From Mytilisepta virgata (lineage: Eukaryota; Mollusca; Bivalvia; Mytilida; Mytilidae): DNA of 64,000 bases. Position 1 is the stretch's first letter; each line of letters opens with the position of its first letter. Below the pieces are notes generated by a model that did no database searches, had not been told where the DNA came from, and was given only the letters and a program-made list of their open reading frames with translations. Below, piece by piece: positions 1 to 12,217 of the stretch. The position numbers were made by a program, and so were the translations under genes. The stretch spans positions 22,227,139 to 22,291,138 of the forward strand of contig CM051512.1 in NCBI GenBank assembly GCA_028015205.1. Reading direction: 5' to 3'.

Positions 1-154
1 AATCAAGTGTAGAAGATACCAAACCAACAATGACAGAAGGGAAATCCTAAATCATAATCCTGAGGACAATACCCGAACGAGACAAACCTAAAAGTAACAA
101 GACTGGCAAACAAACAGACAAAGAGAGAGAGACATACGAACAAAGAACACTGAA

Positions 155-240
155 AACTAAAGCGTGGGCAATACGAACTCCAACAAAAAAACCTGGGGTG
201 ATATCAGGTGTTCCGGGAGGGTAAGCATATCATGGTTCGC
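155..240 (+). repeat. Dispersed mussel-type repeat end
   Basis: AATACGAACTCCAAC...CTGGGGTGATATCAGGTG and TTCCGGGAGGGTAAGCATAT resemble 16690-16765 (TGTGAACTCCAAC, ACATTAGGTGCACCGGAGGG). This is the tail of a high-copy repeat. Confidence 0.5.
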
Positions 241-715
241 ATGCGACACACGTCTTATTGCCCAGTGGTCAAAGCCGTTAATAGGTCTATATCGGTAATT
301 TCGAAATCGGTAAGAGAACAGGAATCACACAGGGAATGTGTCAATGACCGTTTGTGACACACTCACCTGAAGACGATCGACCAATCATGATGTCGACCGT
401 AAAACGTTTTTTAAGTGATGATGTTAGTCGAGGCTGGATGTATCCTTGGCTGAGCAGTTTATTTTTCAGTGTCCTTGCTCGCTCAAAAAAGTCACTGTAA
501 TAGACACAAGCTCTGGAATACCGGATCATGATAATGACCATATATGCAGGTGGTGTAGCAATATTGCTGCTCAGAAAAGATTTGCCACGAGTGACAGTGG
601 TAAAATATCGACATAAATATAAAAATAAGTACTAAGTACTGTACGCGAGAGCATGTCATCAATTTATGATTCATTCGCAGCATTCATAATTTCTTTGCCT
701 ACCCAAGGTAAAGTC

Positions 716-931
716 ATGATATAATAATGATATTTTCAAGCCACCGTGAATTATTTCTATTTTAATGGGACAGTTTCTAAGACATTATGAAACGCCAAAA
801 CATAGTATTCAGACATGACATTAAACACAATATAAGTTACACTATGCCGTCGTTAAAACATGTGGGAAACTTTACTATGACGTTGCCAAACAAGCCGTCT
901 GAAATCTGTGACGTTGGAATCAAAATATCCA
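716..931 (+). repeat. Dispersed repeat, first copy
   Basis: Matches 31956-32180 in direct orientation, including AAGTTACACTATGCCGTCGT and AACAAGCCGTCTGAAATCTG. Confidence 0.7.
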
Positions 932-2589
932 TGTACACTGAAACCAGGTAATATTAGAATATCCTGTTAATAGCGAATAGTATTGTCCATATACATGTAT
1001 GTCCCAGTTATCGAACTTTTATTTTTTTTTTTGTTTAATATATTTAATATAATTATTTTCTTGCATGCAACTCCCATCAGCCCATTCACCCAGTAGATTT
1101 CACGTATTAAGACTCGATGTTAGAATGATCATCTTTGTACGTTATTTGTAGCAGACAATAATTATTAATTGATTTATAGTATAACATGTATATATCTATG
1201 GTTCAAAGAGGGGTTTTTTGTAATTCTCATATGTTTTCTGGTAACTTTTAGTAGTAAGTACCCTTCGACAGACTTTTTCTAGTGTGTACCTTTCGACAGA
1301 CGGTTTAAGATTTTTTTAAGAGAACACCTATTAAGATTAAGTTTTAAAGCTGAAATTGGGAGGTTTGTTGGAAAACCTTGAAAACGCATACTCATTTGAA
1401 AAAGACCATTTTAAATTGAATTGTCGAAACTGTCCGTTGACGTAAAAATATATTGAAGGAAACTTGGTTTTTTGTACATATTTTAGTTATTTTTTTAAAA
1501 AGTTTAAGAAATTGATTTTCTTTGTAAAACTTAATGATAAATATGCAGTCAGTTTTCTCATATTACATGTATTATGTTAGATTAAATTAAACACTAGATG
1601 GTTCCCACTTCCAATTTCTCCTTTAACCCCCGCCCCACAAATATTTATTTTGACTCATAAAAATTGCTTTGTTAAAATTGCATTTGATAATTATTGACCT
1701 TCAGCTATGAAATAATCTCAATATAATTATTATCAAAATAACGACAATTACCGCAAATCAAGTTAATAAACGACCGAAAAACTTATATCTTGTCATGACA
1801 ACGTCTGTTTACCGCCTTACAATTTGTTTAACTTGACAAGCAACATTGTATGATGTCCATTTTTTTGTTTAATTTTGAATACTAAGTACACGATTACATA
1901 ATTTAATGACAGCAATGAATGTTAAAATACGACAAAAATAACTTGAATATCAATGTTTGATTAAATGAAAATTTTCCCGTGGTTACATGTACTGTTGAAA
2001 CATTCTTAATGTCTTACTTAGTATTTTTTCAAAGGAAATATGAGCCTTTGTTATCGCTTGTTTTCTTTTATGTTGATTTTTTTTTTTTTTTTTTTTTTTT
2101 TTTGGCTTCTAGACAAATAAATTAAAACTTCATTTCAAGCATCTATGGCACAATTTCCAAGATTTCGTTCCGTTCAGACTATTACAAGTTAATTGCCGAT
2201 TTGAACGTTTATCTAAATTATATAAAACATTTTCCCTAATAAAAATGGACCTGTTCCATTGATGTTGTCCCTTCTTCATACCGGATTTGACATGGGCAGC
2301 ATAGCGGGTGTCCTACAGGAACAAAGCAGTCTGCTTACTCTTCCGGAGCACCTACGTCAACCCCCGGTCTTTTGATGGAGTCCATGTTGTTCATATGTTT
2401 TTAGTTTTTAAGTGTATTTTGTATTGTTTTGGTCTTGTCTTCGTTGTTCTCCGGAATTTGTCAGTTATTTTCGATTTTCCAATCCTTCGAATATCCCTTT
2501 GGCATTTCTTGACTTTACTTATTTGTCAGATCTTTTGAAACTTCTTGAACTGTCTGAAATAGTGTATAATTGACTTAAATTCAGGACTG
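932..2589. other. No gene seen
   Basis: AT-rich DNA with long T runs (1020-1032, 2069-2103). 2280-2540 looks like part of a dispersed repeat (CTTTGGCATTTCTTGACTTT also occurs near 19075). Frames are too short and uncharacteristic to be genes. Confidence 0.6.
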
Positions 2590-2905
2590 CCAAACCTACT
2601 TCATATGGACTAGGCAACAGAGCTGCCCAACGGGTTACCGCTTTCTATGAGGTCTGAAAGGTAATAAAACCATAATGGTTGGTCATGGAATGTCATGCCC
2701 CTTGCACGTGAAAGACCCCTTTCTGCATGTAAATTTCGACAACAATTTTGGCTAATACCTGATATAGAAAGCTAAATTATTTGTCCCTAGCAAACTTTCA
2801 AAACGTTTTCAGTTGTATATTGTGACCGGTAGTTGCCCTGGTTCTCGTCCTGAAGTTATTTAATATTTACCATTGGACATCAAGTAAACATAATTCATCA
2901 ACTTC
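2590..2905 (+). mobile_element. Old SINE relic
   Basis: The tail reads GTTCTCGTCCTGAAGTTATT, then TTACCATTGGACATCAAGT, a diverged match to the 3' end of the SINEs at 23357 and 38629. The rest resembles the relic at 9728. Confidence 0.4.
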
Positions 2906-3832
2906 ATGTAATTTTTCATTTTTCTTTAAATAATTTTATGCTCTTACCTTTTAAAATAAATTAGTATACATCACTTTCCCTTCATAATCGGTGTCCCGTC
3001 CGTCACACAGTGTTTTGTTAAGGCGTCTAACATCATTTATTTAGTCAAGTACAAAGGCAACTCCTGACAAGGCAAATATATTTTATATCATTTTACAAAG
3101 ATTATAAAACAATTGTGCACATAAAGGCATTATTTAATAATTTTCTTACACAAGCTAGTACATATGTCTCTTAAAACTGTTGCGACTATCAAAATTAATT
3201 TGAGATAATAGAAAACTTGAAATATTATATCATAGGAGTAAACGTAACAAGTTGCTTAAATATATTTGGTATTTTAAGTTAAAAGAATTTGAAATAACCA
3301 GAGTAAACTTGTTTTGGATTCCTATAGAAGAAAATGTCAAGGCTAACATTTTTATAAATGGCTGAAATTTTTAAAAACCAAAAAGATATTTCTGTGTAAT
3401 TTTTAATTATCTTTTCCTATTTAATAATTTAAGTGGGAAATTTTGCCTTCAAATCAATTTTAAACTATACACAGCATTGTAATCGTTTGTCTCATTTCAA
3501 TTTTCATCCATGCTTCCAAAAACAAGCAATTCTGAAAATCTCAGACACTAAATCCCTTGCCTTCAATGGGCAATTCTGGATTAAACTTCCGGTAGGCTCG
3601 TGACCAAAACTTTAAAAAGCAAAAACAATAAACAAAGAATTGGGACCAACATAATGAAACTTGTCTACAGAGGAATTGATTCAGCAATTGTCTATTAGAG
3701 GAATTATTATTTCAGTAAAAATAATACTGAGACTTCGTTAAAAATTAGTATGAATTTTAGACGAGAAAACTGCGAATTTCATATCATGATTCTTGCAAGA
3801 AGTTAACGTTTTGCATCAATAACTTTTTACAT

Positions 3833-4115
3833 AGGGAGCCCAACCATTTTATTTTTATGGGGGGGGGGGGGGGAATCAAATTTTGAAATAAATAAGCAGG
3901 ACCAGGATTTTGCCATAATAAAAAGACAGGATCACGTGTGAAAAAAATGCAGGGCCTGTGTCAAATGTTTTAAATGGAAATAAAAATATAGGACGCAATA
4001 GCGGCCGAAAAATAACTCCAGGACCAAAATTTCGACGAAAACAGACAGGATCAAACATTTGATCCCCACCCCCCCCCCCCCCCCCTCCCCCATAAAAATC
4101 AAAGAGTTGCTCCCT
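3833..4115. mobile_element. TIR element with long G/C runs inside its ends
   Basis: Ends AGGGAGC...TTATTTTTATGGGG and the inverse CCCCATAAAAATCAAAG...GCTCCCT flank a 280-bp element. Each terminus carries a homopolymer run (G at about 3858-3873, C near 4069-4085). The interior shares AGGACCAGGATTTTGCC and GACAGGATCA blocks, inverted, with the element at 26722-27015. Confidence 0.7.
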
Positions 4116-4119
4116 TATG

Positions 4120-6033
4120 TAAATTTATTTTTGCAATGAACGTTTCTTGGTTCATCTAAGGATAGCAGTTTATCACGACCTAAAATAACTTACCTCATTT
4201 GTTTCTTACGTTACTCAATTTGAAACCCACCATCAGCCAAATAAACTTTCCTATTTTACATCAAAACAACATTCAATTTATTGTCGCTGTACCTTTGTCG
4301 CCAGTTCGTACAAGGTACGTAAAGAATAGACATAATGTAGTATAAGGTAAAGACACGATCTTAAAAACTTTATTTACACGTTATTATATGTATTGTGTAC
4401 TATTTTTTTAATGGGTTGTTGGGAATATTATTAAGTATGGAATCCCTTTTCATTTCTTAATGTTATTTAAAAGGGGGGATGTATGGGTGTATTTGTTTTT
4501 GAGACAAACCCGTATATGCAGGTATCGAAAATCATCGATGTTTTTCAAGTTTCAAATTATGATCCCCACCCCCATTTTTCTGCATATTTTATCTCTCTAA
4601 ATATCGACAAATGAATTCCGAAGCGACAAGGTACAGGGGAATAGCAAAGGAACGGCGTTTTTATTTTTTGTCTCAAAATGTCAAAATTGTCAAAAACGTC
4701 TAAGGATGGAGAGATAATAAATAATCTTCACAAATTTAACAACTTATTAGATATCAGTTTAACAAAGTACTAGTGACTATGTTGATGGCATTAATGATGA
4801 GCGGAGTCCACCAATAGAAAAATCCACAATTTAGAAAAAAAACCTTCTGTGGAATAAACATTGTTATACCAATTTCTATTGAATTTATATAAATATTTCA
4901 ACAAACCATTCTAATCAGCAATGATCACTGTTCTGTATATTAAAGACTTCAAATTCAGTTAGCTCTGTCATTTAAAAAAATATACTACCAAAGGGATACA
5001 AAATGTAAATAGAGAATAATACATGGCAAAATCCGTATCACATGTTGTATCATCCCGAGATTTCAATATCAGCCCGAGGGCCTCTGGCTCGAGGGGTGAT
5101 ACGGCATGTGATATGGCTTATGACATGTTTTATACGCTTTATCATATATTTCGACAGTGGTGAAGAATTGTTTTCTGGCAACGTGACCAATATCATTTTA
5201 ATCGGTATGAAAAAGGGGTAGTGATATCGATATCATCACGGTAGAAAATACAGCTGACAATGTTCTTTGAGTATCGTATATCCCATTTTCCTTTATTTAG
5301 TACTAAGTATATTATAAATAAAAATACAACACAGATACGGAATATTCCAAATGTATATGTATCTTGTGAGTCCTTATACTTATCCAATATAACGACATTA
5401 AAAGGGTATTCTTGGGCACGTTTAATTGTATGTTGAACAGATATATAATACCTGTCTCGAGACAGACAATTTCCCGAGCCGTCAGGCGAGGGCAATTTAG
5501 TCTCGGGGCTGGCATTTTTTGCATTTACTTCACCCCGCCATTCTATATCTGATTAATTACACGTACACCGAATATCCAGATGTTAATGGAATTGCTTACA
5601 TGTGATAATGATTCAGTGGATGAAATAAAAAAATTCTGCGGCAGCAAATCTTTGAAGGACGTCGCCTGCGTTTACAACAACCGACTTTTTATTTTACCTT
5701 GCAAAGAAAGATCACTATCGAAGTTTTCCGAATTGAATTTTGGCGCACTTAGGCTCGAGGGGGTACAAAATGTATATCAAGGGTAACAAGTGTATATACG
5801 TTTTTGCATATACCCCGGAAGAGCGGGAAATCGTTGTATATCCAGAGAAAGGTCATTGAAATTATGAAGATATACAAGAAATACACCGGAAAACAACCAA
5901 TTAGAATCCAGGATTTTTATATAAGATGTAATTAAATATAATATACAGTGACTGGCTAACTTTTGTTCGTCTATCATATCTTAGACTTATTTTTTTTCAT
6001 TTTGGCGTCATAAAGGAGGAACCCTTGTGTATA
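4120..6033. other. No gene seen
   Basis: AT-rich intergenic DNA. A 68-codon frame at 5580-5786 has coding-like composition but no recognisable domain, no splice context and no neighbour that explains it. It may be a TE remnant. Confidence 0.5.
5036..5112. repeat. Imperfect hairpin
   Basis: TATCACATGTTGTATCATCC and the inverse, GGGGTGATACGGCATGTGAT, flank AGCCCGAGGGCCTCTGGCTC. Similar to the CCCGAG-rich foldback near 18.8-19.05 kb. Confidence 0.6.
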
Positions 6034-6345
6034 ATAAGACGTTAAAACAACCTTTGTAAATAAAATTATGAGGGTTGAATGTAATTTTTTTACAGTCAAT
6101 TCTAAATAACCTCAGTGTCCGTGGTGCACAATAAAAAATAACCTGCTACGCGGGGCTATCTCTTCATAGACCGACAAAATAAGTCAATTAAGAAAAAGTC
6201 AGTATTTCTTTTTCTTGGAAAATAGAGTAGCTTACCTGTTAATCAAAACTTTATGAAATTTACCCACATGCAGATAAAACACAATATGCCTGAAATTATT
6301 TTAATAGCAAACGCATTAGTTTTTGTATATAATCTTGCAGTATTT

Positions 6346-6815
6346 TGACGTATTTGCCTTAGGAACGAGATCAAAAGTTCAATGTAGGGTAAAAAACTTA
6401 ATTCACATAGTTTTTTCACTGACCCCACCCCCTTCAACTTAATTTGGGAAAAATTGATTGACCAATATGGGCATATGCTTTGAGAGTATACTTTATATAT
6501 ATACAATACATAGTCATTGTCGGAAAATATCAAATTTATTAGGGCGAGCCACAGGGGCTCGTTACAATTGACACAGTATGTCATCTGTGACTGATCCGGC
6601 CCCGATCTATAATACCATAACAAAAGGGAGGAATCAATTCCTAGAGCGCCAAATTTCAAAGTATTTTGACGTATTTGCCTTAGGAACGAGATCAAAAGTT
6701 CAATGTAGGGTAAAAAACTTAATTCACATAGTTTTTTCACTGACCCCACCCCCTTTAACTTAATTTGGGAAAAATTGATTGACCAATATGGGCATATGCT
6801 TTGAGAGTATACTTT
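6346..6815. repeat. Direct repeat pair (about 150 bp, 313 bp apart) in copy 1
   Basis: The block beginning GTATTTTGACGTATTTGCC and ending GAGAGTATACTTTAT occurs at about 6347-6494 and again at 6660-6815. Between them lies a truncated left end of the CACAGGGGCTCG element with its flank (6495-6659). The same arrangement is at about 10679-11148 in copy 2. Confidence 0.85.
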
Positions 6816-7316
6816 ATGTATGATGGGTGCTGTTTTTCCTGAACAATGTATGTTTGTTCTGTATATTGACTTGGACATCTTTTAAAAATATTGGGGAAAA
6901 AGTGATGTCTATTTTTAGTATGCAATAAAAAGGGCACTGTTAAATTATAATTTTATACATATGATTCAAAATTCACGATCGATAAAGTGTTTGAAGGACA
7001 TAGATACTATGATTGATTTCGCCCCAATACTCTCGGCCAAAAATTTGCTTTTCGGTACGATTTAATGGTTTTTATTAGCCATATTAGGGGAATAGTAAGT
7101 TTATTATCCCCTCGATGCCAACTGTTCGGAAATGATCTTGATATATTCTACTCTACATTAAGTTCAACTTTATGACGTCGTTGATATATTCGGATCACTT
7201 GTATTTAAATATAAAAATGATAATATACTTGCTCAAAGAAATAAATATTTGCCAGCGTATTATATATATACAATACATAGTCATTGTCGGAAAATATAAA
7301 ATTTATTTGGGCGAGC

Positions 7317-7885
7317 CACAGGGGCTCGTTACAATTGACACAGTATGTCATCTGTGACTGATCCGGCCCCGATCTATAATACAATAACAAAAGGGAGGAA
7401 TCAATTCCTAGAGCGCCAAATTTCAAAGCGTCAGAATTTTTTTTCTGTTCTCCATCCAGTCTGCCTTTTTGCTTATTTCTGCAGTAAAATGATTATATTT
7501 TAACAAAATGCCTACCTTTTAGCTCTAATTTCCCACGGTTGTATTGGCTCATTTTAGTCCCATTTCTGATGAAATCAGACATTCACTGTCCGGAAGTGAC
7601 CCACATTTGTATAATTTCCGCAAACTTGACATATCCATTCCGGAGATAATTTGGAACTTACTAGAGTTTTCCTATCCTCACATACTTGACCCCAAAGGTA
7701 TTCCGATAAAAAAAGTTAGTTCCAAATTATCAAAAAAGCTGACTGGATGGAGAACAGAAAAAAAATTCTGACGATTTGAAATTTGGCGCTCTAGGAATTG
7801 ATTCCTCCCTTTTGTTATGGTATTATAGATCGGGGCCGGATCAGTCACAGATGACATACTGTGTCAATTGTAACGAGCCCCTGTG
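7317..7885. mobile_element. 569-bp foldback TIR element (CACAGGGGCTCG ends), copy 1
   Basis: Terminal inverted arms of about 140 bp start CACAGGGGCTCGTTACAATT and end with the inverse at 7885. The direct repeat GGCGAGC flanks it at 7310-7316 and 7886-7892, a 7-bp target duplication. The arms also contain GATCGGGGCCGG on the inverse side. The middle, 7459-7739, has no recognisable gene. It sits inside another repeat whose uninterrupted form is at 35722-36094. hAT-like by ends and duplication size, but no transposase is seen. Confidence 0.8.
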
Positions 7886-9727
7886 GGCGAGCTTTAGAAA
7901 CATGAGAAAAGGCGAGCTTTAGCGAGCCTTTTTCCCATGTTTCGCAGCGATCCCAAATACATTTTATATTTTCCGTCAATAACCTTGCATTTTCTTTATC
8001 CTGCAATCCCCTTTCGATGCGTAAAATGCCTTAAAATTACGTTTGAATTTGACGTCATCTGGTTCATTCACTACGCTCCTTGCGCTCTTCATGTAAACAA
8101 GTACCAGTAGACTTTATTAGGTCATTGACCTAATACGACTAAAGTTTATTCTACCCCTGTTATTAGACCGGAAATGGCTTGATTGCAGGATAAAAAAAAC
8201 TCTGTACCTATTTGAAAATGGAAGGTTTATTATCCATTTGTAATGTTGAAGTCAGTAAACGATTTCTTTATTTATCAAGAAAATTGAAGCAATGTTTTCA
8301 ATCTATATTTTATTCTGCAACTATGCCCTTTAGCTGACCAATATAGCATGCTCAATATTGTTTTCGATATTGGGTCAATAGCCCAATATAGTCTCCTGGT
8401 ACCCTTGTCCTCACATTCAACGATATTTTGCATTGCGTTCTGGTTCACAGTTTTTATGACGTCGTGTTTCCCTAGATTACGCGCCAAAAACGGCTCTTCT
8501 TCAAACCCTCGCATTTCTACCGGTTTCTAAGGCTCGTACAAGTAAACTTTTATATTTTCTGACAATATACATGTATTGTATATTTACAGCCATATACATG
8601 AAAATTTAAACATTACTGTTGTTTATTTATTCCATGATGAAAACAATTGGTGATGATGTGCTGATATATAATTTTACTAAATTTAGTTATTAATACTACT
8701 AAAAGAATGAGACAAATTTTTGTTAGCCGGGTTGCCGTTTCAACAACAAATGCGACGTGCGATCTTTATATATCAGAAGTATGAGACCATTGTGCAGTTT
8801 AAAACTTTTATCAGTACATACGCAATTGTTTCCGCGTTTTGCTAATTACCCCTAATTAATTAATGCGGATCACGAAAACCGATACCGTTCCGGAAGTATA
8901 CATTACAAGAAGTTTCCGGTATCGACTGAGGAAAAGTTTGTCTATAAAAGACAGCTCGACAGAAAACGGTTTAGGATTTCGTTGCGTAAGTGTAAAGAAA
9001 AATGCACAAAAGAAAATGAACAATCGTCTTTCTATTCAATCATCTGCACTGGGAATTTAAAAAGCAACCACATGCCCAAAATGAATGAAAATAAAAAAGG
9101 CAAATATGCTTGCTTCCCCGTCTTATAAAGAACACTTCACCCAAGGCTCCAGGTTCAAAACAGTAGTTATCAATTTCAAGTCTGAGGGAATTAAAGTATT
9201 TACAGTTTACTTTTGAATACTGTTTCAATATATTACAATAAATTGGTACCAATAAATGATTATTATTATAGGGAATAGACTAGTATATATTAAATTTATC
9301 GTGCTCATGTAACATATTTATATATGTCGGAGTTAAAATAATAAAATCTTGAAATTTTTTGATGGTCGAGTTAAATATGTTCATATTGCCTTAATACGGA
9401 AAATGCTTAGAGCTTCAGTAGATCAATATAGTCGTGGGGAACTACCTTTATGTTATTAACATGATGATAAATGCTTTCTGCTTCACTTCAGTCTTATATA
9501 ATATATAAGTTTCCTTAATTAGCATATAGATAAGATTTCCTCGAAATTTAAATATTGTGTTGATATCAATCTTCCACAAAAAGTAGTGAATCATGCACAA
9601 ACAATGATATGTCTTTTGTAAAAAAAAAAAATAAAATCACAAACCTGAATACAAGACTAATTATTCATGGTGAATATAATCTTCGTACATTTTAGTTTGT
9701 TCTCTCTGTTAGATAATGCTACACACC

Positions 9728-10160
9728 AGTGACGGATCACTGAAGTCCAACCCATAAGCGGTGAATAGAGGAGACCCTATCGTTGGGGGGGAGGGGTTGT
9801 CAGGTCATAATACGGAAATCTAGACCGCAGACCATGGTAACTTGTTTGGAGAATGTCACGCTCCCTGCACGCTGAAGACCCCATCTGAAATTTTAGAAAT
9901 AGCCTAAATGTGGCTACAGAAGGCTAAATTACCCGATCCTAAACAACCGCCCAACCGTTTACAGTCGGAGTCAACAATTGTTCAACTTCGTGTCCCGTCT
10001 CACCCTTTATTGAATTGTGTTTGATAAATTCTTGTCCTGAAGAATCTCGAAATATTTGCCACTGGTCTTTATGCAAACAACAGTCAATCTTAAAACAGTC
10101 AATCTGTTAAAATTATTTAAACTTATGTACACTCTGCAATATCATGGTATGTGTAGTTTT
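9728..10160 (+). mobile_element. Old SINE relic, copy 1
   Basis: Contains the diverged 3' domain shared with the bivalve SINE copies here: a CTTGTCCTGAAG block followed by a TTTGCCACTGG block. No intact promoter boxes were seen. The duplicate is at about 14057-14490. Confidence 0.4.
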
Positions 10161-11648
10161 AAATGGTTGGTACATATTTAAAAGATTTTTAATGAAACTG
10201 GGCTGAGCTATATTTTTGATTCGCAAATTCCATTACCTCCTCCTTTTATTAAAGCATTAATTAAACAACAACTATGTGACCAGTTTATACAAATGTGGTT
10301 TTCCGATTTACATAACTCATCCAGAAAATTTTATAGAATAGTGAAAAAAGATTTCAAACTTGAAGATAAGACGTTAAAACAACCTTTGTAAATAAAATTA
10401 TGAGGGTTGAATGTAATTTTTTTACAGTCAATTCTAAATAACCTCAGTGTCCGTGGTGCACAATAAAAAATAACCTGCTACGCGGGGCTATCTCTTCATA
10501 GACCGACAAAATAAGTCAATTAAGAAAAAGTCAGTATTTCTTTTTCTTGGAAAATTGAGTAGCTTACCTGTTAATCAAAACTTTATGAAATTTACCCACA
10601 TGCAGATAAAACACAATATGCCTGAAATTATTTTAATAGCAAACGCATTAGTTTTTGTATATAATCTTGCAGTATTTTGACGTATTTGCCTTAGGAACGA
10701 GATCAAAAGTTCAATGTAGGGTAAAAAACTTAATTCACATAGTTTTTTCACTGACCCCACCCCCTTCAACTTAATTTGGGAAAAATTGATTGACCAATAT
10801 GGGCATATGCTTTGAGAGTATACTTTATATATATACAATACATAGTCATTGTCGGAAAATATAAAATTTATTTGGGCGAGCCACAGGGGCTCGTTACAAT
10901 TGACACAGTATGTCATCTGTGACTGATCCGGCCCCGATCTATAATACCATAACAAAAGGGAGGAATCAATTCCTAGAGCGCCAAATTTCAAAGTATTTTG
11001 ACGTATTTGCCTTAGGAACGAGATCAAAAGTTCAATGTAGGGTAAAAAACTTAATTCACATAGTTTTTTCACTGACCCCACCCCCTTTAACTTAATTTGG
11101 GAAAAATTGATTGACCAATATGGGCATATGCTTTGAGAGTATACTTTATGTATGATGGGTGCTGTTTTTCCTGAACAATGTATGTTTGTTCTGTATATTG
11201 ACTTGGACATCTTTTAAAAATATTGGGGAAAAAGTGATGTCTATTTTTAGTATGCAATAAAAAGGGCACTGTTAAATTATAATTTTATACATATGATTCA
11301 AAATTCACGATCGATAAAGTGTTTGAAGGACATAGATACTATGATTGATTTCGCCCCAATACTCTCGGCCAAAAATTTGCTTTTCGGTACGATTTAATGG
11401 TTTTTATTAGCCATATTAGGGGAATAGTAAGTTTATTATCCCCTCGATGCCAAATGTTCGGAAATGATCTTGATATATTCTACTCTACATTAAGTTCAAC
11501 TTTATGACGTCGTTGATATATTCGGATCACTTGTATTTAAATATAAAAATGATAATATACTTGCTCAAAGAAATAAATATTTGCCAGCGTATTATATATA
11601 TACAATACATAGTCATTGTCGGAAAATATAAAATTTATTTGGGCGAGC

Positions 11649-12217
11649 CACAGGGGCTCGTTATAATTGACACAGTATGTCATCTGTGACTGATCCGGCC
11701 CCGATCTATAATACCATAACAAAAGGGAGGAATCAATTCCTAGAGCGCCAAATTTCAAAGCGTCAGAATTTTTTTTCTGTTCTCCATCCAGTCTGCCTTT
11801 TTGCTTATTTTTGCAGTAAAATGATTATATTTTAACAAAATGCCTACCTTTTAGCTCTAATTTCCCACGGTTGTATTGGCTCATTTTAGTCCCATTTCTG
11901 ATGAAATCAGACATTCACTGTCCGGAAGTGACCCACATTTGTATAATTTCCGCAAACTTGACATATCCATTCCGGAGATAATTTGGAACTTACCAGAGTT
12001 TTCCTATCCTCACATACTTGACCCCAAAGGTATTCCGATAAAAAAAGTTAGTTCCAAATTATCAAAAAAGCTGACTGGATGGAGAACAGAAAAAAAATTC
12101 TGACGATTTGAAATTTGGCGCTCTAGGAATTGATTCCTCCCTTTTGTTATGGTATTATAGATCGGGGCCGGATCAGTCACAGATGACATACTGTGTCAAT
12201 TGTAACGAGCCCCTGTG
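11649..12217. mobile_element. 569-bp foldback TIR element, copy 2
   Basis: This is the second copy of the CACAGGGGCTCG element, carried by the 4.33-kb duplication. The same GGCGAGC repeats flank it. Confidence 0.8.

Noticed and set aside
6243..6878. 211-codon minus-strand frame, repeated at 10575-11210
   Set aside because: It contains the same 52 residues twice because it crosses a direct repeat and a transposon end. No domain or splice context is visible, so it is a chance frame in repeats.
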